From Ureibacillus sinduriensis BLB-1 = JCM 15800 (lineage in GTDB: Bacteria; Bacillota; Bacilli; Bacillales_A; Planococcaceae), in NCBI RefSeq assembly GCF_000772955.1, contig NZ_JPVO01000055.1, forward strand, positions 310,001-374,000: a stretch of 64,000 nt of DNA. Reading direction: 5' to 3'. The notes beneath the pieces were generated by a model. It saw nothing but the letters and a program-made list of their open reading frames with translations. It did no database searches and had not been told where the DNA came from. The number at the start of each line of letters is the position of its first letter. The stretch's first letter is position 1. The translations under genes were made by a program, and so were the position numbers. Shown here piece by piece: positions 9,449 through 18,192 of the stretch.

Positions 9449-9469
9449 TTGCACATAATAATTGTGCAA
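9449..9469 (+). promoter_or_regulatory. Small hairpin abutting the ymfJ ribosome site
   Basis: A perfect 7-base inverted repeat (9449-9455 with 9463-9469, 7-base loop) ends at the start of the AAGGAGG that serves ymfJ. It may modulate translation or protect the 5' end of a processed ymfJ message. It is not followed by a U tract, so it is not a terminator. Confidence 0.35.
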
Positions 9470-9483
9470 AGGAGGAGAGAAAC

Positions 9484-9741
9484 ATGGCGCTATTAGAAAA
9501 CTGGGAAAAATGGACATCATTTTTAGGTGAACAAGTCACAGAAGCTAAAGAACACGGAATGTCTAAAAAAATGATTGAAAAATCAGCTGTACAAATCGGT
9601 GATTATTTAGCTAAAAATGTAGATCCTAAAAACGAACAAGAACGCGTACTGGCAGATCTTTGGGCAGTTGCAGATGGCGAAGAAAAGCACGCGCTTGCAA
9701 ACTGCATCATCAAACTAGTGCAAAGCCATCGCGTACAGTAG
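9484..9741 (+). CDS. ymfJ: DUF3243 small protein (YmfJ)
   Basis: An 85-residue soluble protein matching B. subtilis YmfJ in length and position. It is helical and charged, with conserved-looking EKWTSFLGEQVTEAKEHGMS near the N-terminus and LWAVADGEEKHALANCI near the C-terminus. No biochemical function is known for the family. The ATG at 9484 is chosen over an upstream in-frame ATG at 9427 because AAGGAGGAGAG lies just before it and the upstream start would overlap ymfI. Confidence 0.85.
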   Translation: MALLENWEKWTSFLGEQVTEAKEHGMSKKMIEKSAVQIGDYLAKNVDPKNEQERVLADLWAVADGEEKHALANCIIKLVQSHRVQ

Positions 9742-10137
9742 TATCCACTCTTAATGCCGAATGGCTTATAAAGTAGCTGCTTTACAAGGGATAACTGTTG
9801 GTAGCTGCTTTCTTTCATTAAAAAATATATCATAGAACAAATTTATCGTTTCATCTAATCTTCTAACTACTCTTTAAGGAGGCTTGTCCTCCTTTCTTTT
9901 CTATATTATCGATGAAACCGAGACTACAAACTCATGAATTAATTAACCTTAAACCAAACTACATTATTTAAAATGCGGGAGTTAATTTTTGCTGCGTGTC
10001 ATTTTTTTACCTTTTAATGATAAAATTTGATAATTTGGGTGAAAAACGGCTGTTTCTAACTTTTCAATACATATAAAATCCGCTATGATGAAACTTATAG
10101 GAAAAATTTTCGTTTCGTTAGTAGGGGGACGTTTTTT
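9742..10137 (+). other. Intergenic region between ymfJ and ymfK
   Basis: It contains the terminator at 9876-9900 and a weak candidate promoter for ymfK: TTTCAA at 10062-10067 and TATGAT at 10084-10089, 16-base spacer. No ORF or repeat was seen. Confidence 0.4.
9876..9900 (+). terminator. Rho-independent terminator after ymfJ
   Basis: A 7-base stem (9876-9882 with 9888-9894), 5-base loop, followed by TCTTTT. Confidence 0.7.
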
Positions 10138-10938
10138 ATGGGCGAATGGTACTTTGAATATGAAATCCAAGTGAATCGTCCGGGTTTATTAGGTGATATT
10201 GCATCACTCCTGGGAATGTTACGTGTTAACATTGTTTCAATTAATGGTGTAGATGAAGGACGACGGGGAATGCTATTAAAAACAGAGAATGATGAATCCA
10301 TTCGACGTTTTATATCGATTGTTTCGACAATGGAGAACATCAATGTGACGAAATTCCGCGAACCAAAAGTACGAGATCGTCTTGCTGTACGACATGGTCA
10401 TTATATTGAACGCGATGCGGACGAAAAAAATACATTCCGCTTTGTAAGGGATGAACTCGGAATTCTAGTTGATTTCATGGCAGAATTATTTAAAAAAGAA
10501 GGCCATAAATTAATTGGAATCCGTGGAATGCCTAGGGTGGGCAAAACAGAATCCGTTGTGGCGGCCAGTGTTTGCGCAAATAAAAAATGGCTGTTTCTGT
10601 CATCGACCATGATTAAACAAACGATTCGCCACCAATTAATGGGTGATGAGTTTAATGAAAATAATATCTTTATCCTGGATGGAGCAGTAACACGAAGATC
10701 GACAGATGAGCGGCACCAGCAACTAGTTCGGGAAATGATGCGTGTACCGGCAATCAAGGTAGTCGAACATCCCGATTTGTTTGTTCAGCATTCAGAATAT
10801 AAAATCGAGGATTTTGACTATATTATTGAACTCCGTCATCATCCAGACGAAGTGATTACGTATGAGATTATTGAAAGAAATGAAATGATGTCTCAAAACG
10901 ACCATTTTGGTGGTTTTGGTGGTGGCTTTAATTTCTAA
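10138..10938 (+). CDS. ymfK: DUF3388 protein with ACT-like and P-loop regions (YmfK)
   Basis: A 266-residue protein matching B. subtilis YmfK. Residues 1-75 look like an ACT small-molecule-binding domain (EIQVNRPGLLGDIASLLGML). Residues 130-137 read GMPRVGKT, a good Walker A, and NIFILDG near residue 176-182 could serve as Walker B, so an ATP/GTP-binding role is plausible. The C-terminus is a Gly/Phe-rich tail (FGGFGGGFNF). The family has no firmly assigned function that I know of. The start follows AGTAGGGGG. It appears to have its own promoter and terminator context. Confidence 0.85.
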   Translation: MGEWYFEYEIQVNRPGLLGDIASLLGMLRVNIVSINGVDEGRRGMLLKTENDESIRRFISIVSTMENINVTKFREPKVRDRLAVRHGHYIERDADEKNTFRFVRDELGILVDFMAELFKKEGHKLIGIRGMPRVGKTESVVAASVCANKKWLFLSSTMIKQTIRHQLMGDEFNENNIFILDGAVTRRSTDERHQQLVREMMRVPAIKVVEHPDLFVQHSEYKIEDFDYIIELRHHPDEVITYEIIERNEMMSQNDHFGGFGGGFNF

Positions 10939-11124
10939 ACACCAAAATACGTTAGCGTGATCAGTTTTTGTACAATTGGATATTAAACATGAAAGACCCG
11001 CAAATTGTGGCATGAACTCCTGGAAAAGTCACACATTTTAAAATGAATTGCTTTCACATCCATATTAAAATCGTGGACGACAAAATCCCCGAGTTGAAAT
11101 GATAAAAAAAAGTAGGTGTTATGG

Positions 11125-11997
11125 TTGACTGAACTCGGAACTCGCCTTAAAGAAGCGAGGTTATCTAAAGGATATAGTTTGGATGATCTTCAAGAAATTA
11201 CTAAAATACAAAAAAGATATCTAGTTGGGATTGAAGAAGGTAATTATTCAATCATGCCTGGTACATTTTATGTACGGGCATTTATAAAACAGTATGCAGA
11301 AGCAGTTGGGCTGGATGCAGATGAAATCCTTGACGAATTCAAAAAAGAAATTCCTCATCAGCAAAAGGAGGAAGTGGCTCAATCGATTTCACAGAGTCCT
11401 TCGCGGCGTAAGCTGAACACGCGTTCGACCAATCGTTTACTAGAAACGATGCCAAAAATCATTGTTGGGTTATTCATTGTGGTTAGTTTAGTGGCATTTT
11501 GGTTTTTATACCAAAAAAAGATGGCTTCCGATCTACCGGAGGAAGTAGAAGAAGATACGGCTGTTGAGTACGAACAAGTACCGCCGCCAACTGAACCTGC
11601 TGCTGGTGGGGAAGAAAAGCCTGCAGAGGAAGCAGAGGAACCAGTGGAGGAAGAAGTGGTAGAAGAACCGACTCCGACTCAAACTATCTCTCAAGGTGTC
11701 GCAGATGGTGAAACAACATCTTATACACTATCTGGAACAAATGCGATGAATATACGGATTGAAGTTTCAGGAGATACATGGGTGGGTATCCGTAATGCAG
11801 AGGGCAGCGAGCAAGTAGAAGATCGTGTATATACTGCAGGGGAAGTGGTGCAATTCGATGCCACTGCGAATGCATATGCTCGTATCCGCCTAGGAAATGC
11901 AAATAATACAAAAGTATTTATTAACGATGAACCACTTCAATTTGTACAAACAATTACAACTCAAAATATTATCATTACATTACAACCAGAAGAATAG
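11125..11997 (+). CDS. rodZ: RodZ-like cell-shape protein (YmfM)
   Basis: A 290-residue bitopic membrane protein with the RodZ architecture. Residues 1-70 form a Cro/C1-type helix-turn-helix (GTRLKEARLSKGYSLDDLQ), residues about 112-130 a transmembrane helix, then an acidic Glu/Pro-rich linker, and the last 80 residues a DUF4115 beta domain. RodZ links MreB to the elongation machinery. The TTG at 11125 is preferred over GTG 11116 because AGTAGGTG lies just before it and the protein then begins MTELGTRLKEAR like its homologues. It is followed by a hairpin and then pgsA. Confidence 0.88.
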   Translation: MTELGTRLKEARLSKGYSLDDLQEITKIQKRYLVGIEEGNYSIMPGTFYVRAFIKQYAEAVGLDADEILDEFKKEIPHQQKEEVAQSISQSPSRRKLNTRSTNRLLETMPKIIVGLFIVVSLVAFWFLYQKKMASDLPEEVEEDTAVEYEQVPPPTEPAAGGEEKPAEEAEEPVEEEVVEEPTPTQTISQGVADGETTSYTLSGTNAMNIRIEVSGDTWVGIRNAEGSEQVEDRVYTAGEVVQFDATANAYARIRLGNANNTKVFINDEPLQFVQTITTQNIIITLQPEE

Positions 11998-12020
11998 TCA
12001 TCGTTACGATGGCTATTTTT
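11996..12020 (+). terminator. Short terminator/attenuator between rodZ and pgsA
   Basis: An 8-base stem (11996-12003 with 12007-12014, one G-U pair) with a 3-base loop is followed by ATTTTT. It overlaps the rodZ stop codon and may only partly terminate, because pgsA follows on the same strand. Confidence 0.6.
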
Positions 12021-12135
12021 CACAAGTTTTAGCAATTATAAAGATAATCGAAGAAGCTCGGTGGGAAATATACTCATGTCGCGATAAGCGTCTCACCAAA
12101 TGTTTCACTTTATTTCGAATGAAAGGTGTTAGCAA

Positions 12136-12714
12136 ATGAATATACCGAATAAGATTACAGTCTCAAGAATACTACTAATTCCGGTCTTTGTGATTGTAAT
12201 ACTATTTGACTTTGGATGGGGAAATATGAATTTCCTGGGGGCAGAAATGCCGGTCAATCACTTTGTAGCGGGGTTGATTTTTATCATCGCATCTTGTACG
12301 GATTGGGTCGATGGATATTATGCACGTAAATACAACCTGGTTACGAACTTAGGGAAGTTCCTTGACCCATTGGCGGACAAGCTCTTGGTAGCTGCTGCTT
12401 TTATTGTCTTAGTGGAGCTTGGCATGGCCCCATCTTGGATTATAATTATAATTTTGAGCCGTGAATTTGCGGTTACGGGGCTGCGTGCGATACTGGCTGG
12501 CGAAGGTGAAATTGTCGCTGCAAGCCAACTAGGGAAAATTAAAACTTGGGCACAAATTGTTGCCATATCGGCACTTATTCTCCATAATACTATTTTTGCC
12601 TTGATCAATATACCATTTGATATGATTGCTCTTTATATCGCACTCATCTTTACGGTGTGGTCCGGTTGGGAATATTTCTATCTAAATCGACGTGTATTTG
12701 TAAACTCTAAATAA
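12136..12714 (+). CDS. pgsA: CDP-diacylglycerol--glycerol-3-phosphate 3-phosphatidyltransferase
   Basis: A 192-residue membrane enzyme that makes phosphatidylglycerophosphate, the committed step to phosphatidylglycerol and cardiolipin. The CDP-alcohol phosphotransferase motif is complete: Asp56, Asp59, Gly60, Ala63, Arg64, Gly73, Asp77 and Asp81. Several hydrophobic segments flank it. The ATG follows GAAAGGTG. Its place between rodZ and cinA is the usual Bacillales order, and cinA follows after 13 bases. Confidence 0.95.
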   Translation: MNIPNKITVSRILLIPVFVIVILFDFGWGNMNFLGAEMPVNHFVAGLIFIIASCTDWVDGYYARKYNLVTNLGKFLDPLADKLLVAAAFIVLVELGMAPSWIIIIILSREFAVTGLRAILAGEGEIVAASQLGKIKTWAQIVAISALILHNTIFALINIPFDMIALYIALIFTVWSGWEYFYLNRRVFVNSK

Positions 12715-12727
12715 GGGGGCGAACTAA

Positions 12728-13981
12728 ATGAATGCTGAGATCATTGCTGTTGGCTCCGAGTTGCTTCTTGGGCAAATTGCCAATACAAATGCAAAATTTA
12801 TCTCCACACAATTGTCCGAACTCGGTATCAATGTTTTTTATCATACAGTTGTGGGGGATAATGCAGATCGCTTAAAAAGTGCAATTGAGATTGCAGAATC
12901 TCGCGCAGATTTGATCATCTTTTCCGGAGGTCTTGGACCGACAAAAGATGATTTGACTAAAGAAACGATTGCAGGGCATCTCGGTCTGCCTTTAGTATTT
13001 GATGAAATGGCATTATCATTTATCGAGCAATTTTTTGCTGCCCGAGGTCGTGGGATGACCGAAAACAATCGTAAACAGGCATTAATCCTGCAAGGTAGTG
13101 AGGTTCTGGCAAATCACCATGGCATGGCCCCGGGAATGCTTCTGGAGAAAAATGGACTTACATATATATTGCTCCCCGGGCCACCGAAGGAGCTTGAACC
13201 AATGTTCCAATTTGAAGCAAAGCCTAAACTCGCTGCACTTTTGAATGTGGGTAGAGTGATTCAATCCCATGTACTGCGTTTTTATGGTATTGGGGAAGCC
13301 GAGCTCGAGGTGCGAATCCAAAATATATTGGATAACCAAACAAACCCAACCGTGGCACCACTTGCCAGTGATGGAGAAGTTACACTTCGAATTACTGCAG
13401 GGGCACAAAACGTTGAGGAAGCTTGGAAGCTCATTAAAGAGAAAGAAGAAGAAATACTGGCTATTGTCGGTGAGTACCACTATGGCTATAATGATGATTC
13501 ATTGGCATCCAAATTGGTGGAAATGCTCATGCATAACAATTTGACAATATCAGCTGCAGAGAGCTTGACAGCCGGCCTATTTCAATCCGAGCTTGCTGAA
13601 GTTCCGGGTGTGGGTGCCAGCTTGGTGGGTGGAGTGATTACTTATACACCGGAAGCTAAAATGAATCAGCTTGGGATTGAAAAATCATTGTTGGATAATT
13701 TCGGAATTGTAAGCAGTGAATGTGCTGGTGCAATGGCTCGTAAAGTACGTGAAAAGTTTGGCACTGATATAGGGGTTGGCTTGACAGGTGCAGCAGGACC
13801 GGATCCTCATGATGGACAAGCACCAGGAACAATCTGGATCGGTTTTAGCATCGGTGATTCGGATTACACCCACAAGCTTCAACTGCAAGGAATGCGTAAT
13901 ACGAATCGCATTCGCAGTGTGAAATTTGCGTGCAGCTATCTATTGCGCCTCCTTGTTGAAAAAGGCTACAGAAAGATATAA
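12728..13981 (+). CDS. cinA: CinA-family protein (competence/damage-inducible; nicotinamide-nucleotide amidase domain)
   Basis: A 417-residue protein with the two CinA domains: an N-terminal MoCF/MogA-like domain (VGSELLLGQIANTNAKF at the start, FSGGLGPTKDD near residue 65) and a C-terminal CinA domain (SAAESLTAGLFQSELA near 277, GLTGAAGPDP near 352). The C-terminal domain deamidates nicotinamide mononucleotide in several bacteria, and the N-terminal one can hydrolyse ADP-ribose in some. It is often cotranscribed with recA, but here a terminator and a LexA-controlled promoter separate them. The ATG follows AAGGGGGCG. Confidence 0.92.
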   Translation: MNAEIIAVGSELLLGQIANTNAKFISTQLSELGINVFYHTVVGDNADRLKSAIEIAESRADLIIFSGGLGPTKDDLTKETIAGHLGLPLVFDEMALSFIEQFFAARGRGMTENNRKQALILQGSEVLANHHGMAPGMLLEKNGLTYILLPGPPKELEPMFQFEAKPKLAALLNVGRVIQSHVLRFYGIGEAELEVRIQNILDNQTNPTVAPLASDGEVTLRITAGAQNVEEAWKLIKEKEEEILAIVGEYHYGYNDDSLASKLVEMLMHNNLTISAAESLTAGLFQSELAEVPGVGASLVGGVITYTPEAKMNQLGIEKSLLDNFGIVSSECAGAMARKVREKFGTDIGVGLTGAAGPDPHDGQAPGTIWIGFSIGDSDYTHKLQLQGMRNTNRIRSVKFACSYLLRLLVEKGYRKI

Positions 13982-14057
13982 TTTAATAGAGTAGTAGAAT
14001 TGCTTTCTAGAAACGCTGCTACAAAAAGCTTTTTGAAATGAATGTTTCAGTTTTGAA

Positions 14058-14096
14058 AATTTGGGCTACAAAAAAATAGCTCAAATTTTTATTTTG
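14058..14096 (+). terminator. Rho-independent terminator between cinA and recA
   Basis: An 11-base stem (14058-14068 with 14077-14087, one G-U pair), 8-base A-rich loop, then TTTATTTTG. Confidence 0.75.
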
Positions 14097-14105
14097 CCCT
14101 AAAAA

Positions 14106-14119
14106 CGAAAATATGTTCG
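14106..14119 (+). promoter_or_regulatory. LexA-binding (SOS) box upstream of recA
   Basis: CGAAAATATGTTCG matches the Bacillus SOS box CGAACN4GTTCG with one mismatch in the left half. It ends eight bases before the recA -35 element, consistent with LexA repression of recA. Confidence 0.85.
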
Positions 14120-14127
14120 CTTTTTTC

Positions 14128-14156
14128 TTGAAACTTGTCTCAAAAAGAAGTATAGT
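14128..14156 (+). promoter_or_regulatory. Sigma-A promoter of recA
   Basis: TTGAAA (14128-14133), 17-base spacer, TATAGT (14151-14156). It lies directly downstream of the SOS box and about 60 bases before the recA start. Confidence 0.85.
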
Positions 14157-14215
14157 AGAGACATAAGAACAAGACAATAAAGAATTTAAGCTTTTATATA
14201 TAAGGAGGAAATATT

Positions 14216-15283
14216 TTGAGTAATGATCGTAAAGCGGCCTTAGATATGGCGTTAAAGCAAATTGAAAAGCAATTCGGTAAAGGCTCTGTTATGAAGTTGG
14301 GTGAGCAATCGGATCGTCAAATGGAGACTTCTTCAAGTGGATCGCTAGCAATTGATGCAGCATTAGGTGTTGGTGGTTATCCGAGAGGGCGTATCGTAGA
14401 AATCTACGGTCCAGAATCTTCAGGTAAGACAACTGTAGCGTTACATGCAATCGCTGAAATCCAAGCAAAAGGTGGACAAGCAGCATTTATCGATGCAGAG
14501 CATGCACTAGATCCAGTTTATGCACAAAAGTTAGGTGTTAACATTGATGAGTTGCTCCTTTCTCAACCAGATACTGGTGAACAAGCATTAGAAATTGCTG
14601 AAGCATTAGTACGTAGTGGTGCAATCGACATTATCGTAATCGACTCAGTCGCTGCCCTGGTGCCAAAAGCCGAGATTGAAGGTGAAATGGGTGACTCTCA
14701 CATGGGTCTTCAAGCCCGTTTAATGTCTCAAGCATTACGTAAATTATCAGGAATTATTAATAAATCTAATACATTAGCAATCTTTATCAACCAAGTACGT
14801 GAAAAAATCGGTGTTATGTTCGGTAACCCTGAAACAACTACTGGTGGACGTGCGCTTAAATTCTATGCGTCAATTCGACTTGAAGTTCGTCGTGCTGAAA
14901 CGATCAAGCAAGGAACTGAAATGATCGGGAACAAAACAAAAATTAAAGTCGTGAAAAACAAAGTTGCACCTCCATTCCGTACGGCAGAGGTAGACATTAT
15001 GTATGGTGAAGGGATTTCAAAAGAAGGAGAAATCGTTGACATAGGTGCTGAACTAGACATCATCCAAAAAAGCGGATCATGGTATGCTTATGATGGTGAA
15101 CGCATTGGACAAGGCAGAGAAAATGCAAAAGCCTTCTTAAAAGCAAATCCTGAAATTCGTGAAAAAGTGTCTAACCAAATTCGTGAATCTTACGGCATGA
15201 CAGCCAACTCCTACACAATTGGTGCTCATGACGAGGAAGAAGAAATAGACAAAGAACTAGCATTGTTACTAGACGAAGAATAG
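14216..15283 (+). CDS. recA: Recombinase RecA
   Basis: A 355-residue ATP-dependent DNA strand-exchange protein and co-protease for LexA. Walker A GPESSGKT is at residues 65-72, followed by the expected core ([19 protein letters not shown], and the L2 loop region [16 protein letters not shown]). The C-terminus is acidic ([17 protein letters not shown]), as usual. The start is TTG at 14216, eight bases after AAGGAGGAA. It has its own LexA-controlled promoter and a strong terminator, so it is monocistronic. Confidence 0.98.
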   Translation: MSNDRKAALDMALKQIEKQFGKGSVMKLGEQSDRQMETSSSGSLAIDAALGVGGYPRGRIVEIYGPESSGKTTVALHAIAEIQAKGGQAAFIDAEHALDPVYAQKLGVNIDELLLSQPDTGEQALEIAEALVRSGAIDIIVIDSVAALVPKAEIEGEMGDSHMGLQARLMSQALRKLSGIINKSNTLAIFINQVREKIGVMFGNPETTTGGRALKFYASIRLEVRRAETIKQGTEMIGNKTKIKVVKNKVAPPFRTAEVDIMYGEGISKEGEIVDIGAELDIIQKSGSWYAYDGERIGQGRENAKAFLKANPEIREKVSNQIRESYGMTANSYTIGAHDEEEEIDKELALLLDEE

Positions 15284-15294
15284 GATATTCAAAA

Positions 15295-15326
15295 CAAGCC
15301 CGTCCCAACATCTTGGGGCGGGCTTG
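15295..15326 (+). terminator. Strong hairpin terminator after recA
   Basis: A 14-base stem (15295-15308 with 15313-15326, one G-U pair) with a 4-base loop. The GC-rich stem is followed only by CTGTTGTG, so the U tract is weak. Confidence 0.75.
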
Positions 15327-16009
15327 CTGTTGTGTGTATAAAAAGAATGATAGAGTAAACTGAGAGAAAGTAACAGTAGAGAGCTATCCAATAGATAAAA
15401 TTGAAGTTGTGAAAATTAGGGAAACTAAAGCATCTTGTTTCAAGTAAAAATCATTGAATTTTTTTTGAATGGGAAGAACTGAGGCCTCGGGTGGATCGGG
15501 AACTGAAGAAATCCATTCAGGAAGCCTCCAATATTACGAAAAGAGGAGCTTTTTGGATTTATGTGAACTTCGAGATATTCATTGTATTATTCCCAAGCAT
15601 CAAGCAAATATACATAAATTTTCTCAAAATGAATAGATGGAATTAATTTTGCCAATAATAGTTAGAAATATCTTTTTTATTAGATATTTTAAAAAACTAT
15701 GTAAACCGTTAGACTCTCACAATTATCAAAATAATAATTCTAAAGACTTATAAGCTGTTTGTCCGCTACTTCAAACAGCTTACATTAATTGGGCACATCT
15801 CGTGGGAATCCTTGACATTACTAGGTTGGAGCTATACAATTAAAATTGTATAATTTCTAAATTTTGAAATGAAATAGGCAGTATGTTGAAAGCGTAAGTT
15901 TTGTTAACAATAGATTATCAAATCATAAAGAATTTGGTATATTGAAAAACTTTAGTCAATATATGGGCCGACTGAAAATGAAACGAATATAGCAAGAGGA
16001 GGTGTTCGA
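15327..16009 (+). other. 683-base region between recA and rny without a clear gene
   Basis: B. subtilis carries pbpX here; no penicillin-binding protein remains. A frame of about 59 codons ending at the TAA near 15643 reads protein-like (LRPRVDRELKKSIQEASNI) but has no start codon or ribosome site. An 11-base perfect inverted repeat (15751-15761 with 15772-15782) has no U tract. The rny promoter must lie in the last 200 bases, but no clear pair was identified. Confidence 0.45.
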
Positions 16010-17566
16010 ATGATGGAATACATTATCTCCGCTTTGCTTGGACTCATCGTCGGTGGCGCTGTTATCTATTTCTATATGAAAAAAGTGAACGAATCCAAAG
16101 TAAATGGTGCGAAAAATTCAGCTGAGCTAATCATTGATGAAGCTAAGCGAGAAGCGGAAGCGCTGAAAAAAGAAGCACTACTTGAAGCCAAAGATGAAAC
16201 TCACAAAATTCGAACTGAAGCAGAAAAAGACATCCGTGAACGCCGGGCAGAGCTTCAGAAACAAGAAAACCGGTTATTGCAAAGAGAAGAAAATCTTGAT
16301 CGCAAGGATGATGCTCTGAACAAGAGAGAATCAGGCTTAGAGCGAAAAGAAGAGGCTCTAACTGAGAGACAACAGCATATTGAACAGATGGAAAGTAAAG
16401 TGGAAGAGCTAGTACGCGAGCAAACGTCGGAGCTTGAACGTATCGCTGCCTTGACTCGTGAAGAAGCGAAAGGAATCATCTTAAAAGAAGTTGAAAATGA
16501 ACTTTCGACTGATATCGCAGTGATGACGAAAGAAGCAGAAACACGTGCAAAAGAAGAATCTGACAAAAAGGCTCGTGAGATATTATCACTTGCACTACAA
16601 CGTTTTGCAGCAGATCACGTTGCTGAAACAACAGTGTCTGTTGTAAACTTGCCGAATGACGAAATGAAAGGCCGTATTATCGGTCGAGAAGGACGTAATA
16701 TTCGAACACTGGAAACGCTGACTGGTATTGATTTAATTATTGATGATACACCAGAAGCAGTAATCCTGTCCGGCTTTGATCCTATCCGTCGTGAAACTGC
16801 GCGTCTTGCCCTTGAAAAACTAGTACAAGATGGAAGAATCCACCCAGCACGAATTGAAGAAATGGTGGAGAAATCACGTCGCGAAATGGACGAGCAAATC
16901 CGTGAAACTGGTGAACAAACTACTTTCGAGGTAGGTATTCACAACTTACATCCAGACTTAATGAAAATTCTTGGTCGCATGAAATATCGTACAAGCTATG
17001 GTCAAAACGTGCTGAAACATTCAATTGAAGTTGCACATTTGTCAGGACTTCTAGCGGCAGAGCTAGGGGAAGATGTGACGCTAGCGAGACGTGCTGGATT
17101 GCTTCATGACATCGGGAAAGCCATCGATCATGAAGTTGAAGGTAGTCACGTTGAAATTGGTGTAGAACTTGCCACTAAGTATAAAGAGCATCCTGTAGTT
17201 ATTAACAGTATTGCTTCTCACCATGGTGACACGGAGGCAACCTCGGTCATCGCAGTAATTGTTGCGGCTGCAGATGCCTTATCAGCAGCAAGACCTGGTG
17301 CACGTAGTGAAACACTTGAAAACTATATCCGTCGACTAGAAAAACTGGAAGAGATTTCAGAAAGTTACGATGGAGTAGAAAAATCGTTCGCCATTCAAGC
17401 AGGTCGTGAAATTCGTATCATCGTTCAACCGGAGAAAATTGATGATTTAGCTTCACATCGTTTAGCAAGAGACATCCGCAAACGAATTGAAGAGGAACTT
17501 GATTATCCGGGGCACATTAAAGTAACGGTAATTCGCGAAACACGCGCAGTAGAATACGCAAAATAG
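16010..17566 (+). CDS. rny: Ribonuclease Y
   Basis: A 518-residue membrane-anchored endoribonuclease that initiates mRNA turnover. Residues 1-22 form the N-terminal membrane helix, residues about 25-200 a long charged coiled coil, then a KH domain ([15 protein letters not shown] near 223) and an HD domain with metal-binding LLHDIGK near 364. The length is typical. AGGAGGTG (15997-16004) precedes two adjacent ATG codons (16010 and 16013), either of which could be used. In B. subtilis it is followed by ymdB and spoVS; here that context is replaced by the SLH and polysaccharide genes. Confidence 0.96.
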   Translation: MMEYIISALLGLIVGGAVIYFYMKKVNESKVNGAKNSAELIIDEAKREAEALKKEALLEAKDETHKIRTEAEKDIRERRAELQKQENRLLQREENLDRKDDALNKRESGLERKEEALTERQQHIEQMESKVEELVREQTSELERIAALTREEAKGIILKEVENELSTDIAVMTKEAETRAKEESDKKAREILSLALQRFAADHVAETTVSVVNLPNDEMKGRIIGREGRNIRTLETLTGIDLIIDDTPEAVILSGFDPIRRETARLALEKLVQDGRIHPARIEEMVEKSRREMDEQIRETGEQTTFEVGIHNLHPDLMKILGRMKYRTSYGQNVLKHSIEVAHLSGLLAAELGEDVTLARRAGLLHDIGKAIDHEVEGSHVEIGVELATKYKEHPVVINSIASHHGDTEATSVIAVIVAAADALSAARPGARSETLENYIRRLEKLEEISESYDGVEKSFAIQAGREIRIIVQPEKIDDLASHRLARDIRKRIEEELDYPGHIKVTVIRETRAVEYAK

Positions 17567-17575
17567 AACATTCAC

Positions 17576-17614
17576 AGCTTGTAGACAATGTAATTTTGTC
17601 TACAAGCTTTTTTA
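17576..17614 (+). terminator. Rho-independent terminator after rny
   Basis: A 13-base perfect stem (17576-17588 with 17596-17608), 7-base loop, followed by TTTTTATTTTC. Confidence 0.9.
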
Positions 17615-18192
17615 TTTTCTTCAGAGTGTTTATTAAGAAGCATTCTATCTTTAGATGGTCATTTTTAATGCCAAGACCTACATTGACAGATGACTCATTT
17701 AGTAAGAATACGGTTGTAATTATACCCGGCTTCTAAGAGCAATCTGCATCGGTTAAAATTGTGTCATAGTTTCATTGTGGTTTTTGGTGTGGCCAGCATA
17801 CTCAAAGTTGAAACTAGTTAAACCCAAATAGGGATTCAAAAATGTGATTTTTGCATGAGCAAAATCATTTTTTTTTTTGTAAAAGTTATTTTAAGAAACA
17901 AAACTACTAATTTGAAATTAGGAATATAAAACTAGTTTTTTGAGTATATGTCGTGGGTACATGAAGAGAGGTTGCGATATTTCTAAAAATTCGAAATAGA
18001 CTTTTTAAATTTTTATCCATTAATAGTTTATAAAACAAAATTTATGAATAAAGGAGAGAATGGCAGAGATTGTTTCGGATTGGAAAGTGATGAATAGATT
18101 AAAAGTTGGTCATACATTTCTACGTAAATGTATTTTTCTCGTCAGGCTGTTAGATATGAATTTAAATATAACTTATACATTGGGAGGAACAT
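17615..18192 (+). other. Intergenic region before the SLH gene, with an orphan terminator and possible leader ORF
   Basis: A TTGACA at 17683-17688 is followed after 18 bases by the poor -10 AATACG and, 130 bases on, by the strong terminator at 17845-17879, which could delimit a small RNA. A 48-codon ATG frame at 18060-18206 overlaps the SLH start; its AAGGAG lies only three bases before the ATG, so translation is doubtful. The rest is A/T-rich and featureless. Confidence 0.35.
17845..17879 (+). terminator. Orphan rho-independent terminator
   Basis: A 9-base stem with one bulged T (17845-17854 with 17859-17867), 4-base loop, then 11 consecutive T. No protein gene ends nearby on this strand, since rny already has its own terminator 230 bases upstream. 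Confidence 0.8.

Noticed and set aside
11897-12139. 80-codon plus-strand frame between rodZ and pgsA
   Set aside because: It overlaps the end of rodZ and its terminator hairpin, lacks a ribosome site and encodes no recognisable protein.
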